Source of the DNA: Bacilli bacterium
GTDB lineage: Bacteria; Bacillota_I; Bacilli_A; RF39; UBA660
Direction of reading: 5' to 3'
Assembly: GCA_016295795.1 (NCBI GenBank)
Contig: JAEDKN010000002.1
Location: forward strand, 1-64,000
DNA: 64,000 nt
In this document: positions 45,979-55,655 of the stretch, piece by piece
Position numbering within the stretch: the first letter of the stretch is position 1
Layout: each line of letters starts with the position of its first letter
Position numbers and translations under genes: made by a program
The notes under the pieces: generated by a model
The model's database searches: none
Told to the model about the DNA's origin: nothing
Seen by the model: the letters and a program-made list of their open reading frames with translations, nothing else

Positions 45979-47241
45979 ATGTTTCAGACTATGAAACAAT
46001 TATTTGCGCCTACTAATAAAGACTTAAGAGGAAGAATACTTTTCACTTTAGGTGCATTGATGATTTTTGTGATAGGTACTGGAGTTCAAGTTCCAGGTAC
46101 TGCAGATGTTACTATTAATTTGGGATTTCTTGAATTAATAAATGTAATGGGTGGAGGAGCGCTAAAGCAATTTTCAATATTTGCACTTGGTGTTACACCA
46201 TACATTACAGCATCCATTATTGTTCAATTATTACAAATGGATATTTTTCCATATTTTAGTGAATTAAAAGAACAAGGGCCGGTAGGTCGTCAAAAACTTA
46301 ACCAAATTACTAGGTATATGGGTATAATCTTTGCTTTCATTGAAGGATTTGCATTTGGTTATGCATTCTTGGGAAGCGGAAAAACTACTATGGATTATAT
46401 GTACGTAGCTACTATATTAACAGCAGGTACAGCATTTCTTTTGTGGTTAGGTGATCAAGTTACTCAAAAAGGAATAGGAAATGGTATTTCTTTAATAATT
46501 ATGGCAGGTATAATCTCTACATTACCAAATATGTTTATAACTGCATTTAAAGAATTGATTATTGATAGTGAATTAGCTTTATGGTTAGGAATAATATTAT
46601 TTGCTTTATTGGTAATAGTATATTTTCTAGTAATAATAGGAGTTATCTTTGTTGAATTAGCAGAGAGAAAAATTCCAATTCAATATGCTAATAAATCAAC
46701 AAGCGTTTATGGTAATCAATCATTTATGCCTATTAAAGTAAATACAGCTGGAGTTATTCCTGTAATATTTGCTTCGAGCTTACTTTCTATACCGGCAGTT
46801 ATCGCACAGTTTGTAAAGAATGAAAGTTTTACGAATTTTGTAAACAATTATTTGACTTATACTAAGCCAGTAGGGTTTATAATATTTGTTCTTTTGATTT
46901 TCTTCTTTGCTTATTTCTATACATTTATTCAATTAAGACCTGAAGAATTATCAAAAAATTTAAAAGAGAACGGTGGCTTTATTCCTGGGATTAGGCCTGG
47001 AAAAGACACTGAACAATATATCTCTAATGTTTTATCTAAGTTAACGATAATTGGTGGTATTTTCTTAGCAATAATTGCGGGGCTTCCTATAATATTTAGC
47101 AATCTTTCTGGATTGTCTTCAACAATTACAATTGGTGGAACTAGTTTGTTAATTGTAGTTGGTGTAGCTCTAGAAACTTATAAGCAATTAGAAGGTAGTC
47201 TTGTTTCAAGAAATTACAAGAAAGGGTATAGTAGGAGATAG
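45979..47241 (+). CDS. secY: Preprotein translocase subunit SecY
   Basis: SecY is the protein-conducting channel. The 420-residue product has ten hydrophobic helices. It also shows the SecY motifs GGALKQFSIFALGVTPYITASIIVQLLQ, GIGNGISLIIMAGI and PGIRPGKDTEQYI, and the cytoplasmic loop AERKIPIQYANK. The length is typical. adk begins one base after the stop. Confidence 0.97.
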   Translation: MFQTMKQLFAPTNKDLRGRILFTLGALMIFVIGTGVQVPGTADVTINLGFLELINVMGGGALKQFSIFALGVTPYITASIIVQLLQMDIFPYFSELKEQGPVGRQKLNQITRYMGIIFAFIEGFAFGYAFLGSGKTTMDYMYVATILTAGTAFLLWLGDQVTQKGIGNGISLIIMAGIISTLPNMFITAFKELIIDSELALWLGIILFALLVIVYFLVIIGVIFVELAERKIPIQYANKSTSVYGNQSFMPIKVNTAGVIPVIFASSLLSIPAVIAQFVKNESFTNFVNNYLTYTKPVGFIIFVLLIFFFAYFYTFIQLRPEELSKNLKENGGFIPGIRPGKDTEQYISNVLSKLTIIGGIFLAIIAGLPIIFSNLSGLSSTITIGGTSLLIVVGVALETYKQLEGSLVSRNYKKGYSRR

Positions 47242-47242
47242 A

Positions 47243-47896
47243 ATGAAGAATTTAATTTTAATTGCTGCACCTGGTGCAGGAAAGGGTACTTTATCCAAAG
47301 ATTTATTAGAAAAATATGACTATGTTCATATTTCGACTGGTGATTTATTAAGAGAACAAGTTGCAAAAGGAGGAGAACTAGGTAAAAAAATTCATGAGAT
47401 GCAGGTATCGGGTGGATTAGTTACTTCTGATATTGTATATGCCGCATTAGAAAATAAATTAAATGATCCGGCTTGTGATAATGGATATATTTTAGATGGT
47501 TTTCCTAGAAATGTAGAACAAGCTTTAGAATATGATAAAATACTATCTAAATCTGGTAAAGAATTGGGATTGGTTATAGTATTAGATATTCCGAAGGAAA
47601 TGTTAATTGAAAGAATAACTGGAAGATTTATGTGTAAAGATTGTGGGGCTATTTATAACGTATATAATAAAGAAATGGCTCCTAAAAACGAAGGTATCTG
47701 TGATAAATGTGGTGGTGAACTTTATCAACGAAAAGATGATAATTTGGAATCATTTGAGAATAGATATCAAACTTATTTAGATAGTACTACGCCACTTATT
47801 GATTTTTATAAAGAAAAAGGTGCTCTACATGTCGTTGATGGAAGTAAGGGTCATCTTTACACCTTAGAGCAAGTTGAGAAATTAATAAACAACTAG
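47243..47896 (+). CDS. adk: Adenylate kinase
   Basis: Adk converts ATP and AMP to two ADP. The 217-residue product has the P-loop APGAGKGT (usually GPPGAGKGT), TGDLLREQVAKG, DGFPRNVEQA, and a LID with a zinc-binding four-Cys motif (CKDCGAIYN and CDKCGGELYQRKDD). I chose ATG 47243 after AGGAGAT. The frame is open back to an ATG inside secY at 47201. It lies between secY and map, as in B. subtilis. Confidence 0.96.
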   Translation: MKNLILIAAPGAGKGTLSKDLLEKYDYVHISTGDLLREQVAKGGELGKKIHEMQVSGGLVTSDIVYAALENKLNDPACDNGYILDGFPRNVEQALEYDKILSKSGKELGLVIVLDIPKEMLIERITGRFMCKDCGAIYNVYNKEMAPKNEGICDKCGGELYQRKDDNLESFENRYQTYLDSTTPLIDFYKEKGALHVVDGSKGHLYTLEQVEKLINN

Positions 47897-47903
47897 GTGT
47901 AAA

Positions 47904-48650
47904 ATGATTAAAATAAAGAGTCAAAGAGAAATAGATTTAATGAGGCAAGCGGGGCATATTGTCTATTTAACACATCAATACTTAAAGCCTTATATAAAAG
48001 AGGGAATAACAACAAAACAGTTAGACAAATTAGCTGAGGATTTCATAAGAAGTAAGAATGCTATTCCTTCGTGTAAGGGTTATGAAGGCTATCCAGCTAC
48101 TCTTTGTGTAAGTATAAATGAAGAAGTAGTACATGGGATTCCTAGTAATAGAAAACTAAAAAAAGGAGATATAGTATCTATTGATGTATGTGTTTGTTAT
48201 AAAGGATATCATGGTGATTCGGCGTGGACATATCCGGTAGGAGAGATAAGTAATTCTAAAAAAGAATTGCTCTTATATACTGAACAGGCTTTGTATGAAG
48301 GTTTAAATCAAATAAAACCGGGTAATAGAATTGGGGATATATCAAATGCTATTGAACTTTATGCCAATAGTCACAATTTGGGAGTCGTAAAAGAATTAGT
48401 TGGACATGGTGTAGGAAGTTCCTTGCATGAAGAACCAGATGTTCCAAATTATGGTAAAAAATCTACTGGACCAATTTTAAAAGAGGGAATGGTAATAGCT
48501 GTAGAACCTATGTTGAATTATGGAACGGCAGATATATATATGCTTGAAGATGGTTGGACAATAGTAACTGATGATGATAGTCCATCTGCTCATTTTGAAC
48601 ATACTGTTCTTGTTACAAAAGATGGATATGAAATATTAACAGGAGAGTGA
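47904..48650 (+). CDS. map: Methionine aminopeptidase, type I
   Basis: Map removes the initiator Met from new proteins. The 248-residue product has [19 protein letters not shown], which holds the two metal-binding Asp, then [18 protein letters not shown] with a His ligand, and metal-binding Glu residues in VIAVEPMLN and [19 protein letters not shown] precedes the ATG. Confidence 0.97.
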   Translation: MIKIKSQREIDLMRQAGHIVYLTHQYLKPYIKEGITTKQLDKLAEDFIRSKNAIPSCKGYEGYPATLCVSINEEVVHGIPSNRKLKKGDIVSIDVCVCYKGYHGDSAWTYPVGEISNSKKELLLYTEQALYEGLNQIKPGNRIGDISNAIELYANSHNLGVVKELVGHGVGSSLHEEPDVPNYGKKSTGPILKEGMVIAVEPMLNYGTADIYMLEDGWTIVTDDDSPSAHFEHTVLVTKDGYEILTGE

Positions 48651-48654
48651 AAAG

Positions 48655-48870
48655 ATGGCAAAAGATGATACAATTGAAGTTGAAGGAAAAGTTATTGAAA
48701 TTATTCCAGGTGGTAAATTCAAAGTTGAATTAGAAAACGGATACATTGTAGAAGCTCACGTTTCTGGTAAAATACGAATGAATTACATTCGCATCTTACC
48801 GGGGGATACTGTGATGTTGGAATTATCACCTTACGACTTAACACGTGGGCGTATAACCTATAGAAAATAA
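48655..48870 (+). CDS. infA: Translation initiation factor IF-1
   Basis: IF-1 binds the 30S A site during initiation. The 71-residue product has the OB fold [69 protein letters not shown], which matches the family throughout. It starts five bases after the map stop. Confidence 0.97.
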   Translation: MAKDDTIEVEGKVIEIIPGGKFKVELENGYIVEAHVSGKIRMNYIRILPGDTVMLELSPYDLTRGRITYRK

Positions 48871-48884
48871 TAGGAGGGATATAA

Positions 48885-48998
48885 ATGAAAGTAAAAGCAT
48901 CAGCTAAGAAAATTTGTGCTAAATGTAAAGTTGTCAAAAGAAAAGGTAAAATAAGAATTATTTGTGAAAATCCAAAACACAAACAAGTTCAAGGATAA
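48885..48998 (+). CDS. rpmJ: 50S ribosomal protein L36, zinc-binding type
   Basis: A 37-codon frame encodes [37 protein letters not shown]. Cys11, Cys14, Cys27 and His33 form the C+ zinc ribbon of L36. AGGAGGG precedes the ATG at 48885. It is in the usual position between infA and rpsM. Confidence 0.95.
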   Translation: MKVKASAKKICAKCKVVKRKGKIRIICENPKHKQVQG

Positions 48999-49016
48999 TG
49001 AAAGGAAGTGTAGAAT

Positions 49017-49382
49017 ATGGCTCGTATAAAAGGTGTAGATATACCTAATGATAAACATATTGAAATAGCATTAACTTATGTTTATGGTATTGGTAGGAAA
49101 AGATCTAATAAAATATTAGAAGCAGTTAAAATTGATCCAACTACAAAAGTAAAAGATCTAACAAACGATGAACTAAATTTAATTCGTGATGAGGTTTCTA
49201 AGTACAATGTAGAGGGTGATCTTAGACGTGAAGTAAATATGAATATTAAAACGAAAATGGAAATAAATTCATATCAAGGTACTCGTCATAAAAAAGGACT
49301 ACCTGTAAGAGGACAATCAACTAGAAGTAATGCTAGAACTCGTAAAGGAAAAGGAAAAACTATAGCTAATAAGAAAAAATAG
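49017..49382 (+). CDS. rpsM: 30S ribosomal protein S13
   Basis: S13 is in the 30S head and bridges to the 50S. The 121-residue product begins [34 protein letters not shown] and ends with the basic tail [31 protein letters not shown] precedes the ATG. Confidence 0.97.
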   Translation: MARIKGVDIPNDKHIEIALTYVYGIGRKRSNKILEAVKIDPTTKVKDLTNDELNLIRDEVSKYNVEGDLRREVNMNIKTKMEINSYQGTRHKKGLPVRGQSTRSNARTRKGKGKTIANKKK

Positions 49383-49414
49383 TAATTATTAATTAGTAAA
49401 AGGAGGTCAAAAGA

Positions 49415-49798
49415 ATGGCTTATAAAACTAGAAAGAGAAAAGTTAAAAAGAATGTTCCAGAAGGAATAGCGCATATTCATTCAACATTCAATAATACAAT
49501 TACTACTATTACTGATAAAGAGGGAAATGCAATTGCTTGGTCATCAAGTGGAGCTCTAGGATTTAAGGGTAGTAAGAAATCAACTCCATTTGCAGCAGGA
49601 ATCGCAGCAGAAGCTGCAGGAAAAGCAGCATATGAAATTGGTATGAGAAAAGTAGAAGTTTATGTTAAAGGTTTAGGACCTGGTAGAGAAACTGCTATCA
49701 GATCACTTCAAACGGCAGGACTAGAAGTAACTGCAATTAATGATGTCACACCAATTCCACATAATGGATGTCGTCCACCAAAACGTCCACGTGGTTAA
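49415..49798 (+). CDS. rpsK: 30S ribosomal protein S11
   Basis: S11 is in the platform of the 30S. The 127-residue product has [46 protein letters not shown] and the C-terminal [23 protein letters not shown] precedes the ATG. Confidence 0.98.
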   Translation: MAYKTRKRKVKKNVPEGIAHIHSTFNNTITTITDKEGNAIAWSSSGALGFKGSKKSTPFAAGIAAEAAGKAAYEIGMRKVEVYVKGLGPGRETAIRSLQTAGLEVTAINDVTPIPHNGCRPPKRPRG

Positions 49799-49817
49799 TA
49801 ATAAAGGAGGTAGTTTC

Positions 49818-50768
49818 ATGGTAGAATTTGAAAAACCAAACTATAAAATAACGGATTATGTAGAAAGTAATTTTTACGGTAAATTTGAGCTAGAACCTTT
49901 GGAGAGAGGATTTGGAATAACTTTAGGTAATGCGTTAAGACGTGTTATGTTATCCTCACTTCCGGGTGCTGCTATAAGTAGTGTGAAAATTGAAGGAGCA
50001 TTGCATGAGTTCCAAACTTTAAATGGAGTAGTAGAAGATGTTACAACTATTATTTTGAATTTAAAGAAAATTGTTATAAAAAAACATGTTGAAGAGGTAA
50101 AAACTGTTCATTTAAACGTTACCAAAGAAGGACCAGTAACTGCTGGGGATATCGAATGTGATAGTGATGTTGAAATAATTAATAAAGATTTAGTTATTGC
50201 CAATGTTGCTAAAGGCGGCAGTCTAGTTATGGAGATGACGGTATCTAGTGGAAGAGGATATGTAAGAAGTGAGGAAAACAAAAAACTTCTTGATATTAAG
50301 AAAGTCGGAGTAATACCAATAGATTCAATCTACTCTCCAATAGAAAGAATTTCATATGACGTAGAGAGTGCACGTGTTGGGCAAGATGAAAGTTATGATA
50401 AATTGATATTAAATGTATGGACTAATGGTTCAATTAAGCCTGAGGAGGCAATTGCTTTAGCATCTAGAATATTAATAGAACATTTTAATATATTAACTAA
50501 TTTAAGCAATATTGCAAATGTTACTGGAATGATGATTGAGAAAACAGAAGATCCAAAGGTAAAAGCATTAGAGACTACTATCGAAGATTTGGATTTTTCA
50601 GTAAGAGCATACAACTGCTTGAAAAGAGCTGGAATTCATACTTTACAAGATTTAGTTAACAAAAGCGAAAACGATATGATGAAAATACGTAATTTAGGTA
50701 AAAAATCTTTAAAAGAAGTATTAGATAAAGTTAGAGATTTAGGACTACTTTTACGTGATGACGACTAG
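49818..50768 (+). CDS. rpoA: DNA-directed RNA polymerase subunit alpha
   Basis: Alpha dimerises to start RNA polymerase assembly. The 316-residue product has the N-terminal domain with [24 protein letters not shown], a linker, and the C-terminal DNA-binding domain with [45 protein letters not shown] chose ATG 49818 after AAAGGAGG. An in-frame ATG at 49740 lies inside rpsK. Confidence 0.98.
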   Translation: MVEFEKPNYKITDYVESNFYGKFELEPLERGFGITLGNALRRVMLSSLPGAAISSVKIEGALHEFQTLNGVVEDVTTIILNLKKIVIKKHVEEVKTVHLNVTKEGPVTAGDIECDSDVEIINKDLVIANVAKGGSLVMEMTVSSGRGYVRSEENKKLLDIKKVGVIPIDSIYSPIERISYDVESARVGQDESYDKLILNVWTNGSIKPEEAIALASRILIEHFNILTNLSNIANVTGMMIEKTEDPKVKALETTIEDLDFSVRAYNCLKRAGIHTLQDLVNKSENDMMKIRNLGKKSLKEVLDKVRDLGLLLRDDD

Positions 50769-50782
50769 TAGGGAGGATAATT

Positions 50783-51130
50783 ATGGCATATAGAAAATTA
50801 GGTGTTGATAATAAACATAGAAGAAGCATGCTTGCTAATTTAACAAAAGATGTTATAAAAAACGGTAGAATCATCACAACTGAAACAAGAGCTAAAGAAG
50901 TAAGAAAATTTGTTGATAAAATGATTACTTATGGTAAAAAGGGAGATTTAGTTTCTCGTAGGAAAGCTTTAGCTTTCTTACAAAATGATAAAGAAGCAGT
51001 TAAAATTGTGTTCGATGATTTGGCTAGCAAATATGCTAAAAGAAATGGTGGATATACTAGAATACTAAAACTAGATGAAAGACGTGGAGATGACGCTTTG
51101 ATGGTTGTTTTAGAACTTGTTGAAGAATAA
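50783..51130 (+). CDS. rplQ: 50S ribosomal protein L17
   Basis: L17 is at the base of the tunnel exit. The 115-residue product has [44 protein letters not shown] and the C-terminal [32 protein letters not shown] precedes the ATG. It is the last gene of the superoperon. Confidence 0.98.
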   Translation: MAYRKLGVDNKHRRSMLANLTKDVIKNGRIITTETRAKEVRKFVDKMITYGKKGDLVSRRKALAFLQNDKEAVKIVFDDLASKYAKRNGGYTRILKLDERRGDDALMVVLELVEE

Positions 51131-51153
51131 GACTAGAAATAGTCTTTTTTTTT
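51129..51153 (+). terminator. Terminator of the ribosomal superoperon
   Basis: AAGACTA (51129-51135) pairs with TAGTCTT (51140-51146) around a GAAA tetraloop, followed by about nine T residues. No other convincing terminator was seen between rpsJ and rplQ. Confidence 0.85.
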
Positions 51154-51218
51154 GTTCTAAAAAAATGTGATTACGCTATAATTGTTGTAGATAAAAGTTT
51201 TTTGAAAGGAGTTGTGAT

Positions 51219-52094
51219 ATGTCTAATCGCAAGAAAAAACTTAGTGAAAAAGTTTTAAATAATAGTAAATTAGTATTATGTAATAAGTTAAAAAATACTC
51301 CTTCAAAAAGCAAAAATATTAACAGAAAAGTAAAGATTTTATCCGAAAAACATACAAAAACTCAAAAAAATGATTCCAAAGAGCAAAAAAAATTATCAGA
51401 GGAGATAATTTTGCCAAAAGAAAGTAAAGAATCTGTAAATATGGAAAAAAAGAAAAAAACGAAATTTGATGTAAAAAATGTTACTAAAATTTCGATTTTA
51501 TTTTTAGGTATGATTTTTTTAATTGTATTAATAACAATCTTTTTACTTAATAATGAAAATATATTGATTTTTTCGTTTGAGGAATATAAAACTGGAGAAT
51601 TGGTAAATATAGGTGCTACTAAGTGGTATGTAATATCAGATAGCAACGTAGATAATCAGACAGTTGAATTGTTGAGTCAAAAACCAATAGATATTAATAA
51701 TGATGGGAAACTTGATGATGATGATAGAAAAAAATTTGATATGGAAGGAAAATATTATTATAGTATAAAAAATAAAAACAATATAGGATATTTTTTGAAT
51801 AATGAATTGAAAAAGCTATTGAATATAAAAGGTATTAAAAGTATTAGATTGTTATCTTCAGAAGAATATATTTATATAAGAAATCGAATGGATTTTGGTT
51901 ATGACTGGAAAGATGGAAATTGGCTAGCAAATAAAGAAATTGGTGAATGGTGGTTAGATACTATAAAATATAATAGGGTATATACAGTGACAGAAAGAGG
52001 CAGTTATAAGCTTGATTATTCAGATAATAAAAATTTTGTAAGACCGGTTATTTTGATTGATAAATCATATGTTAATAAATTTTTTAATAGATAA
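51219..52094 (+). CDS. Membrane-anchored protein with DUF6273-like external domain
   Basis: The 291-residue product has a Lys-rich cytoplasmic region of about 85 residues, one membrane helix (ISILFLGMIFLIVLITIFLL) and an external domain. That domain starts FEEYKTGELVNIGATKWYVISDS and ends FVRPVILIDKSYV, an arrangement like DUF6273 surface domains. Inside it, DINNDGKLDDDDRKKFD fits the D-x-N-x-D-G-x-x-D calcium loop of EF-hand or dockerin repeats. AAAGGAG precedes the ATG. A TATAAT at about 51177 may be its -10. Function unknown. Confidence 0.7.
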   Translation: MSNRKKKLSEKVLNNSKLVLCNKLKNTPSKSKNINRKVKILSEKHTKTQKNDSKEQKKLSEEIILPKESKESVNMEKKKKTKFDVKNVTKISILFLGMIFLIVLITIFLLNNENILIFSFEEYKTGELVNIGATKWYVISDSNVDNQTVELLSQKPIDINNDGKLDDDDRKKFDMEGKYYYSIKNKNNIGYFLNNELKKLLNIKGIKSIRLLSSEEYIYIRNRMDFGYDWKDGNWLANKEIGEWWLDTIKYNRVYTVTERGSYKLDYSDNKNFVRPVILIDKSYVNKFFNR

Positions 52095-52158
52095 AAATCA
52101 ATAATTTTGAGGAAAATGATATTTAATAAATAATAATAATAGTAAGTGATGGTAAATA

Positions 52159-53934
52159 TTGATAAATATGAAGAAAATATTATTATTAATTTTAATGTTG
52201 TTTTTTGTTGGAATAACTAATGCTTATGCTTCTAATTATGATGAAGAATTTTATGCTGCGGAATGGATAAATAATATCTATATAAATAAGGTTAAATCAT
52301 CAAGAATATATTATAAACAAGCAAGATTTATAAGGAAAAAGAGCAATAATGGAATAGCATATTGTATAGAACCTTTTGAAAATATGAAATATAATTCAAA
52401 ATATAATGCTTATACAGATAATTATGCTAAAAGATTAGGATTAAGTGATTCGAAATGGAGACAAATCAGTTTGATAGCTTATTATGGCTATGGTTATGAA
52501 GGGCATACACAGGATAAATGGTATGCTATTACGCAGGTTATGATATGGAGGGTTGTTGATGAAAATGCAGAATTCTATTTTACTGATTCATTAAATGGTA
52601 AGAGAATAGATTTATATGAGAGTGAGATAAATGAAATAGAAAAGTTGGTTATAAATCACAACAAAGTGCCAAGCTTTGCACATAGGGAGTATAATTTTTC
52701 TATAAATAGTACTAATATTTTAACTGATACTGGCAATGTCTTGAAGAATTATAAGATAGTTTCTAAAAGCGATAATTTGAACGCTTCAATATTAAATAAT
52801 AAGATTACTATAAAAACAAATAATATTTCCGATTCTTTTATAAAATTTGAAAAGAGAAGCAATTATGAAAATCCAACTATTATTTTTGTTGATTCTAACT
52901 ATCAAAATCTTTTGGTACCAGGTATTGTTGAAAAAATAACATTTGATTTAAATATAAATGTTATTGCTGGGAGTATAAAGATACAAAAACTCGATTATGA
53001 TACCGGATTACCTAAAGCTTCAGGTGAAGGTAAATTAATAGGAAGTGTATATGAAATTTTTGATTCATCAGGTAAATTAGTAGACACCTTAACAATTGAT
53101 GATAATTATCAAGCAAGTTCTAAACAGTTACCTTTTGGAAAATACATAGTTAAAGAGAAGAGTAGTATGGAAGGTTATGAGCTAGATAATAATGAATATG
53201 AAGTTATAATAGATGAAGAAAACATCATTCATGAATTAAAATTGAAAAACAAAGTTATTAAATCAACAATTGAACTTTATAAATATTATGATGATAAGTT
53301 AGAATCTGGAGTAAATTTTGAAATATATAATAGTAGCGGTGAATTAATAAAAGAGGTGATTACTGATGAGTTTGGGAAAATAAGTGTAGAATTGCCATTT
53401 GGAACCTATCTTTTTCATCAACTAAATAGTATTAAAAATTATAAATGTGTGGATGATTTTTCTATAATTATTGATAATGAAACCCCAAGAGTTAAAAGGA
53501 TAAATTTATATGACGAAAAATTTTACTCAAAATTGAAAATAATAAAACAAGATAGTATAACAGGAGAGCTGATAAAAGATGAGATTACATTTAAAATATT
53601 TGATTTGTTAGAAAATAAATATATCCAAATTAATGGTTCTGAAGAATTAAAAGCTTTGGATGGAATATTAGTTATAGATCGAATAGAAGCAGGAAATTAT
53701 TATATAGAGGAAGTAAAATCTCCAAATGGTTATATTTTAAATAAAGAAAAAATTTTCTTTAGGATTGATGATGAAAACATATTTGGATATGAAGATAATA
53801 TACCAGTTTTTGAAATAAAAGTTATGAATACTAAGGAAAAGGAAATATTGGAAGTGAGTGTACCTAATACTTCTAAATCATACCAAATTGAATTTTCATG
53901 TATAATAGAAGAAAAAAAGAAAAAGTTATGCTAA
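52159..53934 (+). CDS. Surface adhesin with thioester domain and SpaA/Cna-B repeats
   Basis: The 591-residue product has a signal peptide (MKKILLLILMLFFVGITNAYA) and a thioester domain. The Cys lies in GIAYCIEPFENMKY and the Gln in WYAITQVMIWRVV, the expected pair for an internal Cys-Gln thioester (TQxxxW). Three beta-rich SpaA/Cna-B-like domains follow (GSIKIQKLDYDTGLPK, KSTIELYKYYDDKLESG, SKLKIIKQDSITGELIK). The end carries a sortase-like VPNTS, but the usual hydrophobic helix is reduced to about seven residues before EEKKKKLC. I took TTG at 52159, 8 bases after AGTGAT; ATG 52168 is an alternative. Such proteins can form covalent bonds with host surfaces. Confidence 0.8.
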   Translation: MINMKKILLLILMLFFVGITNAYASNYDEEFYAAEWINNIYINKVKSSRIYYKQARFIRKKSNNGIAYCIEPFENMKYNSKYNAYTDNYAKRLGLSDSKWRQISLIAYYGYGYEGHTQDKWYAITQVMIWRVVDENAEFYFTDSLNGKRIDLYESEINEIEKLVINHNKVPSFAHREYNFSINSTNILTDTGNVLKNYKIVSKSDNLNASILNNKITIKTNNISDSFIKFEKRSNYENPTIIFVDSNYQNLLVPGIVEKITFDLNINVIAGSIKIQKLDYDTGLPKASGEGKLIGSVYEIFDSSGKLVDTLTIDDNYQASSKQLPFGKYIVKEKSSMEGYELDNNEYEVIIDEENIIHELKLKNKVIKSTIELYKYYDDKLESGVNFEIYNSSGELIKEVITDEFGKISVELPFGTYLFHQLNSIKNYKCVDDFSIIIDNETPRVKRINLYDEKFYSKLKIIKQDSITGELIKDEITFKIFDLLENKYIQINGSEELKALDGILVIDRIEAGNYYIEEVKSPNGYILNKEKIFFRIDDENIFGYEDNIPVFEIKVMNTKEKEILEVSVPNTSKSYQIEFSCIIEEKKKKLC

Positions 53935-53941
53935 CAAAAAG

Positions 53942-53977
53942 CTCTGTTGAGATAAATACTCAGCAGAGTTTTTATTT
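53942..53977. terminator. Bidirectional terminator between the adhesin and permease genes
   Basis: CTCTGTTGAG (53942-53951) pairs with CTCAGCAGAG (53959-53968) with one G-U pair around ATAAATA. T-runs follow on the plus strand and also on the minus strand. Confidence 0.8.
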
Positions 53978-54766
53978 TTTTTCAACTTTTTTTTCAATCA
54001 AATGAATGACATAATACATAAAATAAGATAATATTCCTAAAACAAAAACTGAGGCAATTACTAAATTTATATTAAACACTTGTGATCCGTACATTATTAA
54101 GTAACCCAATCCTTTTTTTGAAACTAGTAGTTCTCCCATTATAACTCCGATTAGAGACATACTTATATTGATTTTAAAATTATTAATAATGTTAGAAATA
54201 TTGCTTGGTATTACTACTTTTGTATATAGTTGCCATTTACTAGATTTAAAAGATTTCATTAGTGTTACAAAATTTTCATCTGTACTTATAAAGCTATTAT
54301 AAATATTAATTATGCTTATTATAGAGCTAATCATAAGAGCCATAAATATAATAGAATTTATACTAGCGCCTACCCAAATAATTATTAAAGGTCCTAATGC
54401 AACTTTTGGTAAAGAATTAATAATTGTTAAGTAGGGATCAGCAATTTTGGCAATCGTGTTATTCCACCATAGGATTGTTCCTACAATCAAGCCTATAATA
54501 TTGGCTAATAAGAAACTTATAATAGTTTCATATACTGTTATACTAATATGATTGAATAAGTCTCCATTATTATATAACCCGACCAAGCATCTATATATAT
54601 TTGATGGCGAAGAAAATAAGAAGGTATTTATTATTTTTTTATAAGAAAGGTATTCCCATATCGCTAAGAATAAAATAATTATAATAATTTGCCAGAATAA
54701 TATAAAATATTTCTTTTTTTTCTTCTTTTTAAGAAATTCTATATGCTCTCTACTAAAGGTGGACAT
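53972..54766 (-). CDS. ABC transporter permease, NitT/TauT (SsuC/ThiX-like) type
   Basis: This is the membrane subunit of an importer. The 264-residue product has about six helices and the binding-protein-dependent permease loop (ENFVTLMKSFKSSKWQLYTKVVIPSNISNIINNFKI), where the EAA-like segment contacts the ATPase. The start is taken at 54766 (MSTFSREH), preceded on the minus strand by GGAGGG; an ATG 24 bases upstream is in frame but lies before it. It overlaps the ATPase 3' fragment by 14 bases. Substrate is not known; the family carries nitrate, sulfonates or thiamine precursors. Confidence 0.85.
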   Translation of the reverse strand: MSTFSREHIEFLKKKKKKKYFILFWQIIIIILFLAIWEYLSYKKIINTFLFSSPSNIYRCLVGLYNNGDLFNHISITVYETIISFLLANIIGLIVGTILWWNNTIAKIADPYLTIINSLPKVALGPLIIIWVGASINSIIFMALMISSIISIINIYNSFISTDENFVTLMKSFKSSKWQLYTKVVIPSNISNIINNFKINISMSLIGVIMGELLVSKKGLGYLIMYGSQVFNINLVIASVFVLGILSYFMYYVIHLIEKKVEKK

Positions 54767-54938
54767 CCAAATCCCTCCAGATTTTATCATAGTAGTAACT
54801 AAATTCTTTACATTTTCTATTATTAATAGGGGTTGTACTGTTTGTTAGTTTAATATCGTAAATGCATTTTACTTTGGCAGGTCGCTTGGTTAATACTACA
54901 ATTCGGTTAGATAAACTTATTGCTTCACTTATGTACAA
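54753..54938 (-). pseudogene. 3' fragment of the split ABC transporter ATPase gene
   Basis: The frame encodes SEAISLSNRIVVLTKRPAKVKCIYDI and a C-terminal tail to DLDVHL. This is the segment that normally follows the H-loop (VTHD) of NitT/TauT ATPases. It lacks Walker A, signature and Walker B. Host sequence ends at about 54927, and the codons before it (TTG TAC ATA AGT) belong to the inserted element. Joined to the 5' fragment at 56804, it restores the protein. The permease gene overlaps its end, so this fragment is the original downstream part of the operon. Confidence 0.85.
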
Positions 54939-54945
54939 ATAACCG
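54910..54945. other. attL-type junction of the recombinase element
   Basis: Host ATPase sequence (ACTTATTGC) meets the 4-base core TTCA at 54924-54927, followed by element sequence (CTTATGTACAAATAACCG). The core TTCA is shared with the right junction. Confidence 0.7.
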
Positions 54946-54964
54946 TACTAAAAATCAAAAAATC

Positions 54965-54973
54965 TGATATAAT
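54965..54973 (+). promoter_or_regulatory. Extended -10 promoter of the element's first gene
   Basis: TGATATAAT: TG (54965-54966), one base, TATAAT (54968-54973). The -35 region is weak. The leader to the ATG at 54990 is about 10 bases and includes AGAGTGAT. Confidence 0.55.
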
Positions 54974-54989
54974 TAATAAGAGTGATAGT

Positions 54990-55616
54990 ATGAAAAAGAA
55001 TTATAAAGTGTTTTTGTTAATAGTGGTTTTAATTATATATCAATCTTTTCTTTACTTGGTAAGCAAGTTAACTCCTCTTGATGTAACTGTTTTAGGAAAT
55101 TGTTTAGATAATAAAATTCCATTTATATCTATATATATTTATTTTTATATTAGTTGGTATGTTATGCTAATTATAGTTCCTTATTTAATATATGAGTATG
55201 ATGAAGATGCCTTTTACAAATATGTAATGTCAACTTTTTTTATAATAACAGTTACAAGTTTAATTTATATATTTTTTCCAACTACTATTATCAGAAGACC
55301 TATAATCGTTAATAATTTAACTACTTTTTTAATTGACTTGATTTATCGAATAGATACTCCTGTTATGAATTGCTTTCCTAGTATGCATTGCGCAATATCA
55401 TTTTTGTATATATTTATAATATTTGATAGTAAAGTTTTTCCTAAAAAAAAGAAATATTTTGTTTATATATGGTCTTTATTTGTTATTGCTTCAACGCTCT
55501 TTATCAAACAGCATGTTATAGTAGATGTAATATCAGCGTTTATATTGTCATTATTTATTTATACAATTACTTGTAGAAGTGGTTTGTGGAAAAAAATAGT
55601 AATAAAAGAGAATTAA
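54990..55616 (+). CDS. PAP2 superfamily membrane phosphatase
   Basis: The 208-residue product has about five or six membrane helices and the PAP2 motifs in order: IRRPIIV (C1, Arg-Pro), CFPSMHCAISFLYIF (C2, PSMH rather than PSGH), and KQHVIVDVISAF (C3, catalytic His and Asp). The PSMHC form recalls the inositol-phosphoceramide/sphingomyelin-synthase-like branch. It could act on phosphatidic acid, undecaprenyl pyrophosphate or a related lipid phosphate. It lies wholly inside the element, so it is probably its cargo. A terminator follows at 55604. Confidence 0.82.
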   Translation: MKKNYKVFLLIVVLIIYQSFLYLVSKLTPLDVTVLGNCLDNKIPFISIYIYFYISWYVMLIIVPYLIYEYDEDAFYKYVMSTFFIITVTSLIYIFFPTTIIRRPIIVNNLTTFLIDLIYRIDTPVMNCFPSMHCAISFLYIFIIFDSKVFPKKKKYFVYIWSLFVIASTLFIKQHVIVDVISAFILSLFIYTITCRSGLWKKIVIKEN

Positions 55617-55630
55617 AATTTCTCTTTTTT
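55604..55630 (+). terminator. Terminator after the PAP2 gene
   Basis: AAAAGAGAA (55604-55612) pairs with TTCTCTTTT (55620-55628) around TTAAAAT, with further T residues. The stop codon is within it. Confidence 0.65.
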
Positions 55631-55655
55631 TCATATACTTGTTAAGAGTGATAAT

